Part shown: piece by piece, positions 57,998 to 64,000 of the stretch | Layout of the letters: each line of letters starts with the position of its first letter | Position numbering within the stretch: the first letter of the stretch is position 1 | Source: Nyssa sinensis | Lineage: Eukaryota; Streptophyta; Magnoliopsida; Cornales; Nyssaceae | Reading direction: 5' to 3' | Assembly: GCA_008638375.1 (NCBI GenBank) | Contig: CM018033.1 | Span: 10,642,880-10,706,879, forward strand | DNA length: 64,000 nucleotides | The notes under the pieces: generated by a model | The model's database searches: none | What the model saw: only the letters and a program-made list of their open reading frames with translations | Told to the model about the DNA's origin: nothing | Position numbers and translations under genes: made by a program

Positions 57998-60900
57998 ATG
58001 GCGTATTCAGCCGAACCATCTTCATCTATAAGCTTTACTTCGTCTTCCCACATATCCAATGGCTCCATTAGCTACAATAATATATCAAGCTCCTCTGGCT
58101 CTGAGACAGGGTCTAGTCTTGAAATTATCAGTTTAAGCAAGCTCAGCTGTAATTTAGAGCAGCTTTTGATTGATTCAAGTTGTGATTATAGCGATGCAGA
58201 TATTGTTGTTGAGGGCATCTCAGTAGGTGTTCACCGATGTATATTGGCTGCTAGGAGTAGATTTTTCCATGATCTTTTCAAGAAAGATAAGGGGTCGGAA
58301 GGTAAACCTAAGTACTGCATGAGTGATTTGTTGCCTTATGGTAACGTTGGATATGAGGCCTTCCTTATTTTCTTAAGCTATTTGTATACTGGAAAGCTGA
58401 AGCCTTCTCCCCCCGAGGTGTCAACATGTGTGGATAACGCTTGCATCCACGATGCTTGCAGACCTACTATAAATTTTGCTGTGGAATTGATGTATGCATC
58501 GGCTGTTTTTCAGGTCCCCGAGCTGGTTTCACTTTTTCAGGTCAGTATGTTATTTGTTCTGATTAAAGTTTAACCCTGCAGGAAACTTAATGTTCTGAGC
58601 ACTTTTTTTTTTTTTTTTTCAAGTTGGGATTGATTCAAACATCATTTATGTAGTAAATAGGAAGTGCTTTATTGCTTTTGAAAGTGTTGGTTTGTTGTAA
58701 GCTATTCGTTAATGCTGAAAATTACTGGCCTCCATCAGATTTCCTTTTAAACTGTTGGCAAGAAATTATTATGTAACTTAAAATCTTTGAAATTGATAAT
58801 CTCAATTCAATGGGTTTTCAAATGCATTGACAATGAAACTAGGAGTGTCGACCAGCGTTTACTGACATAAGTCAAAAAAGCTACAAGATCTTTGTGGTGA
58901 TACTGCTGGACAAACAACCCAATTTAGTACCTAAGAATGTTCTGATTAGGCTTAGTTGAGTTTATTGTGTAGTTTCAAAGTGGTTTGTTTAAAATTCTTT
59001 TATAGCACTTGACTGTGCAATTGTCAAAGAGTGTTAAAAAACAGTCATTACTTTCTGAAATATAATTTGGCTACCATGAATTTGTGATACAAGGAATTAT
59101 ATGAGCAACCTACATTTAAGGTTAAGGTTAAATTGCTATTGGCAGCTATATTTTTTAATGGATTTTTCTGTGGATGTTATGCTTTCTACTTGTGATGCTG
59201 ATTGTGTAAGTTGTAAAACAGTGTTGTGTGTTTGATCAAGTAAGTTATCTTATAAAAAAACAATAAAGACATTTGAAAGTACGTTATTTATCTTGAAATA
59301 TGACCACAATACTGAACGTTGTTTTATCTTGAAATATGACCTGAATACTGTATATAATGCAAAGAATATGAGATTGAATACCATTCTTGATCACCTGGGA
59401 ACTTCCCTAAAGCAAAACATGAGATAGAATTTGAGATTGGATGTAATTCTGTATTGATTGAAAAGTATAAGCTCATTCTATTTGTTTTCAACAACTATTG
59501 TCCCCCAAGTATTGCTTTGTTTATGCTAGGAGAGAACTAGTTATCTGATATTTCATCTATGAGTGCAGCGGCGTCTTCTCAACTTTGTCTGCAAGGCTCT
59601 TGTGGAAGATGTCATCCCAATCCTTTTGGTCGCCTTCCATTGCCAATCAAGTCAGCTGCTCACTCAATGTGTCCATAGAGTAGCACGATCGGATCTTGAC
59701 AGCATCTCTCTTGAGAAAGAGCTTCCCCATGAAGTTGCAGAGAATGTTAAATTGCTCCGCATCAACTCTCAGGCAGATGATGAAAATGGCATGGTAGCAG
59801 TGGATGCCTTACGTGAAAAGAGAATTAAAAGAATACACAAGGCATTGGACTCGGACGATGTTGAACTTGTGAAACTTCTGCTAACTGAGTCTGATATTAC
59901 CTTAAATGATGCCTATGCTCTCCATTATGCTGCTGCCTACTGTGATCCGAAGGTTGTGTCTGAGGTGCTTGGTTTGGGTCTGGCTGATGTCAACCTTCGG
60001 AATGCTTGGGGCTACACAGTGCTTCACATTGCTGCAATGCGTAAGGAGCCATCGATAATAGTTTCGCTTCTGACTAAAGGAGCTTCTGCATCAGACATGA
60101 CAATGGATGGGCAGAGTGCTGTTAGTATTTGTCGGAGATTGACAAGGCCAAAGGATTATAATGCAAAAACGGAACAGGGGCAAGAAGCAAACAAAGACCG
60201 AATATGCATTGATGTTCTGGAGAGAGAGATGCGGAGAAATCCAATGGCTGGGGATGCATCAATCTCTTCGCCAATGATGGCTGATGATCTGCACATGAGG
60301 CTGCCAGTACCTAGAAAACAGAGGTAAATTTTTGCACTTAGATTCTATTCTCCTCTTTCTGGAAAAAGTTGATGGTCACATACTCACAGGTCATATTTGG
60401 TAGTCTTGTCATCAGAAATCTTTTAGAATGATTTATTCAAGAGAATGCTATAATTCTTTGTAGGGGTTTTGCTATGCATAGAAAATTGAGAATATTTTCC
60501 AGAATTTTAGTTGTTCTTTTTTTCCTTAGAGATCTATAATAAACTCATGATACTTTCTTCTGAGGTTGGAATTTGAAAGTAATTGTGTGCCCAGGGCAAC
60601 CTAGTGCTGCATGTGAAGCATATTGGAAACTATAAGTTGATTTTATCTGCTTATTGTAAGAATCTGAGTTATTGAATGCTTTGCCTTCTGGGGCACAGGC
60701 AGTTTTAGACAGGCTCCCCCAAAATTTCAGAAAACCCCTTGATTCTTATGAAAATTCTGCAAAAATCTTAGGAAAAAAAAATATTCACTAGTCCCCCCCC
60801 CCCCTCCCCCCCAAAACACACACACAAGTTTTCTGAATCCAACACTGCTTTGGGGTTTGAAATTTACTTGGTATAAATTGTAGAAAAATGTAGCTAATTT

Positions 60901-62000
60901 TTAAAAATTTTGGCATTTGCATATGCAATACTATCCCATTTATCAAAGTTTGCTTGGAGTCCATTTCAGCTCCATTTCTTCAAATAGTACTTTTAATTGA
61001 ATATGATGATTATATGCGATGAATTATGTATATCCTTTCTTAGTAGTGTTGTGTATTTGCATGTGACAGTGGCATTTGCACGACTTTTCTTCCCTACTGA
61101 AGCCAAACTAGCCATGGAGATTGCACAAGCTGAGACGACATCTGAGTTTACTCGTCTTTCGGCATCAAAAGGGTCAAGTGGGAACTTGAGGGAGGTTGAT
61201 TTGAATGAGACACCCCTAATGAAGAGTAAAAGACTCCTTTCAAGGATGGAAGCCCTTTCCAAAACAGGTATTCTGTGAGATTTGATTTTTTTTCTCTCTT
61301 TTTGATTGCCGTTTTTATTTAGTGTTAACTTATTGTTTGAGCTGCATGATGTTGGCCAATCATTATTCCTTTCATTTTATTCTGTGAGATTTGATTTTTT
61401 TTTTCTCTTTTTGATTGCTGCTTTCATTTAGTGTTGACTTCTTGTTTGAGCTGCATGATGCTGGCCAATCACTATTCCTTTCATTTAATGAAGTCAGAGG
61501 CTGTTAAATTATCCCCCTAGTGAGAGTTATTGCATGGATTGGTGCCTAGGCTGTTTTTCAGGAGCCTATGTGGTATAGAGTAGGTGCTCCTACATTTTTG
61601 CCATGCATCTTGGTTAAATTTGTATCTGCTGATGACCTAAATTTTTGTTAAGTGATTTGAAGGATATATTAGTTACACTTTTCTTATCCACTATATAATA
61701 TGAATTAGATGGTTTAAATTATTAGTGAATTAGCAGTTTCTGCCACACACGCTCACGCTTACAGCAGATGTATCTATTAAACCATACTTCAATTTAAGAT
61801 TATTGAGCGACAAATTAAGATGACGAGGAAAATCTATCCAACAAATTCTTTCTTCGAGGTAGAAGAATGAATGTCTATGAAACCAAATTGTACTTCAATT
61901 TTAAGAGATTGAGCGACAAATTAAGACAACAGAGAAAATTTATCCAATAAATTCATTCTTTGAGGTAGAGGAATGACCCCCTCCCCCGCCCTCCCCACCC

Positions 62001-62038
<38 letters not shown>

Positions 62039-63194
62039 GCACACAATCTAGCAGTCACTGCCATCATAATATCTGCATTTTATGTGGATCTACCATGGTC
62101 AATTGGGTTTATTTTTTGAAGTTTAAAATGACTTAAATTTTAGATTATCTTTCATCAGGCTATTTGATCTATAAATTGTTTTGTTCTCGTTTATACCTGG
62201 TATATTTTCTTTTCTAGTTAAGAGAACTTCCTTTAGTAATTTTGTTATCATAAATATCTCATTATTATATACTTCAAAATTCCTTACAATTGAAATATTA
62301 TTAAAAAAATTAGCATTGATGGGGCACTTCAGATATGATGTATTTTTCATGCTGGGCAGAGGCAGCCAGAAATGTCCTTGCCTGTGTTCAAATTTCTGGA
62401 AAGTAAGAAATATCTACTTCTTTCACATCTTAGAGGTTCAACAATGGATTAGGTGAATCTAGAACATACCACTAATTCCTTAATTTGCATATAAAAATAC
62501 TTGGGAGCTGACTACTCAGTCATTAAAGGCCAATTTTGGACTTATCAATACTCATTTTACTTGATGTTTGGAATGCTGTGCCAAACATGTTCTCTTAGAA
62601 TCATTGGTGATTAATATTTATTATACTCACAGGTTCGGGGGGATTGGCCTGTTCACAGAAAACTACTGGAAAAAAGCTTTCTACGTCTCCAAAAACACTT
62701 ATCATTAGTAAATGAGAATGATTTGAAAGCATGTTACCAAAATTTTCATTTTCAGAAATGCAGAGAATGAAAACAAAAAAATAAAAATGGCAAAAACAAA
62801 GACGCTTGTAGAACCAAGATTTTCAGTATGAATCATAAAACAAATCACATACTGGCTGACTAATAATGTGTAGTAAAAGATTATATTTTCACAAATGCTC
62901 TCCTGAAGATATTGTGGTTGTCATGTGGCAGTGGAGATGGGTCGACGTTATTTCCCTCATTGCTCACAAGTGCTGGACAAGTTCATGGAGGACGACCTGC
63001 CTGATTTGGTCTACCTTGAGAAGGGCACTCCTGAGGAGCAGAAAATCAAGAGAAAGCGCTTCATGGAACTTAAAGACGATGTTCAAAAAGCATTTAACAA
63101 GGACAAGGCTGAGCTCCGCCGCACTGGTTTGTCTCCATCATCATCCTCATCTTCTCTGAAAGATGGTGTAAATTACAAGGTTAGAAAATTGTGA
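57998..63194 (+). CDS. NPR3: NPR3/NPR4-like BTB-ankyrin salicylic acid receptor, four exons, frameshifted
   Basis: Exons 57,998-58,540, 59,569-60,323, 61,070-61,267 and 62,932-63,194; all introns are GT-AG. Family role: nuclear salicylic-acid receptor and co-repressor that works with TGA bZIP factors and CUL3. Seen in the sequence: BTB with DADIVVEGISVGVHRCILAA (residues 68-85); a C2HC finger Cys144-Cys149-His151-Cys154; NPR-type helices after LVSLFQ/RRLLNFV; ankyrin repeats about residues 270-375; a C-terminal domain with VAFARLFFPTEA, VDLNETP (475-481 after frame correction; the EAR-like repression motif of NPR3/4) and TVEMGRRYFPHCS. The corrected length is 585 residues, as in Arabidopsis NPR3 (586). 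Oddity: between HMRL (CTG at 60,301-60,303) and YLENR (TAC at 60,308) there are four bases, CCAG, instead of three. As written, translation shifts and stops at 61,098-61,100 after 442 residues. NPR3 versus NPR4 orthology is not resolved. Confidence 0.93.
58541..59568 (+). other. Intron 1 of the NPR3-like gene
   Basis: Donor GTCAGT follows LVSLFQ; acceptor GAGTGCAG precedes RRLLNFV. Phase 0. Contains a T17-type run at about 58,603-58,620. No embedded gene or element seen. Confidence 0.88.
60324..61069 (+). other. Intron 2 of the NPR3-like gene, with C-rich tract
   Basis: Donor GTAAAT, acceptor GTGACAG. The family position requires phase 1, but the written exon 2 ends in phase 2, which exposes the extra base. 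A C12-T-C7 tract lies at 60,793-60,812, followed by (CA)n. No gene seen inside. Confidence 0.88.
61269..61487 (+). repeat. 109-bp tandem duplication next to the exon 3 donor
   Basis: TATTCTGTGAGATTTGATT recurs at 61,379 with the following about 90 bases (TGTTTGAGCTGCATGATG, TGGCCAATCA.TATTCC), with a handful of substitutions. The first copy starts at the splice donor itself; the second copy has TTTTATTC instead of AGGTATTC, so it lacks the donor GT. Confidence 0.85.
61785..61975 (+). repeat. 106-bp tandem duplication in intron 3
   Basis: TACTTCAATTT through GATTGAGCGACAAATTAAGA and GAGGTAGA.GAATGA occurs from 61,785 and again from 61,891, with about ten differences. Confidence 0.8.
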
Positions 63195-63560
63195 GAATAT
63201 GTTAAATATGTATTTAATAAGCTTGACAATGTATTCACCTTTTTGACAGAAGTTATTGTCACAGCTTCTAAACGTCAACTCTGCTCGTGTAGCAAACTTG
63301 CTCCATAAACTACCTTGTGTAATTGAGCTTGCAAAGCATCTCAAGTTTCATAATTTTTAGGATAAGCATTTGCTTAACAGCAAGTTTTGAGAAACTCAGA
63401 TTAACGAATTTGAGATTATGATTATTTTTTCATTTTCTTTATGCTGCATTTGGTATACAGAAACAGTTTTCCATAAATGGTTCTCATAAGTATTCAAAAC
63501 TTGTGTATTTTCATGGCAAGACATGGACCGAATTAAAGCATGCAATAAACAAAAATGGAT
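63195..63560 (+). terminator. 3' UTR and polyadenylation region of the NPR3-like gene
   Basis: Non-coding sequence after the stop. The best AATAAA is at 63,544-63,549. Earlier weak signals (TTTAATAAGC near 63,210) could serve a shorter transcript. No second gene on either strand was supported. Confidence 0.4.
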
Positions 63561-63920
63561 GGAAGTAATTTTCATGGTATCATGTACGATATCGTTTTCC
63601 AGGGTACTGGTGAAGTACATTTGCTAAGCTCAGAGTACTGAGACTAGTAAATCTCTCTCTTATTTCTTTTTCTTTTCTTTTTTTTTTTTCCTTTTCCCCC
63701 TTTTTTCGGCCGGATAGTAAACCCACACTCAAAACACTACTGGTTTCTCCTCAGTGATAGATTTGATGCACTCGTTACTTCGTTTCAGAATCAGTTGACT
63801 AGAGAATAAGGCTCTTCTTCTTCTTCTTTCTTTAGTTTGCTTAACGGATTTCAACGAGGAAAAAGCAAAGGAATGGAAAAGGGCCAAAAAAAAAAGATTT
63901 TTGTTATTTCTTTTTGATGC
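63561..63920. other. Intergenic sequence with T-rich and CTT-rich runs
   Basis: A T/C-rich run (63,657-63,705), TTCTTCTTCTTCTTC (63,815-63,832) and an A9 run (63,885-63,893). No gene seen. Confidence 0.5.
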
Positions 63921-64000
63921 TGCACTTTTTGACTCGCAATAAGTGTGGGCTCCGTGACCTGTAGAACACTTAGAAAGACGATCAGAGGTCCACCGGATTG
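63921..64000 (-). repeat. Gypsy LTR end cut by the window edge
   Basis: Begins TGCACTTTTTGACTCG and ends GTCCACCGGATTG; aligns with 2,074-2,154 (TGCACTTTTTGG..., ACCACCGGATTG). The flank to its left is not a primer-binding region. In this orientation it is therefore the outer end of a 3' LTR or solo LTR, separate from the left-edge element. Confidence 0.7.

Larger units (their letters stand above)
61268..62931 (+). other. Intron 3 of the NPR3-like gene
   Basis: Donor GTATTC after ALSKTG, acceptor CATGTGGCAG before TGGAGATGGG; phase 1. It contains two independent tandem duplications (61,269-61,487 and 61,785-61,975) and a (CT)n(CA)n microsatellite at 62,001-62,038. AT-rich elsewhere, without supported genes. 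Confidence 0.88.

Noticed and set aside
60997..61278. Start of a separate gene at the open frame containing exon 3
   Set aside because: The upstream part (about 60,997-61,069) is intron sequence that happens to be open; a canonical acceptor at 61,068-61,069 and the family alignment place the exon at 61,070-61,267.

Overview
This window looks like nuclear DNA of a dicot plant. The reasons are one spliced NPR1-family immune-receptor gene at the right end and about 55 kb of plant-type LTR retrotransposons to its left. Every coding element fragment carries stops, frameshifts or deletions. I name no species.

Left edge (1-4,850): the gag start, primer-binding region and LTR of a minus-strand Tat-like Ty3/gypsy element. 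Next come a plus-strand gypsy LTR, a short gag relic, and a hairpin-forming inverted repeat.

Central nest (4,811-39,837): five layers of elements. X is an outer minus-strand gypsy element (LTRs 4,811-7,022 and 37,161-39,837, pol on the left, gag on the right). A decayed plus-strand Tat/Ogre-like element Y (about 11,151-36,040) lies in its gag and carries minisatellites. Y holds a minus-strand Copia element Z (15,500-35,479, TSD ATACG). Z holds a minus-strand Del/Tekay-like chromovirus W (18,625-33,447, TSD GTCTC, LTRs about 3.37 kb). W holds a related solo LTR (25,124-28,691, TSD CTCGG).

Second block (40,509-54,784): V, a plus-strand copy of the same long-LTR chromovirus family. It is flanked by GATTT/GATCT and its integrase is split by an unrelated solo LTR (47,673-50,469, TSD TAGTC). 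V itself split an older, unidentified coding-like sequence (40,040-40,508 continuing at 54,785-54,979).

Right part (55,000-64,000): AT-rich sequence, a truncated Copia 5' end (56,421-about 56,880), then a four-exon NPR3/NPR4-like gene (57,998-63,194, +). Its exon 2 has one base more than the reading frame allows. As written, the gene ends just before the salicylic-acid-binding C-terminal region; it may be a real null allele or an assembly error. At the extreme right edge the LTR family seen at the left edge begins again.
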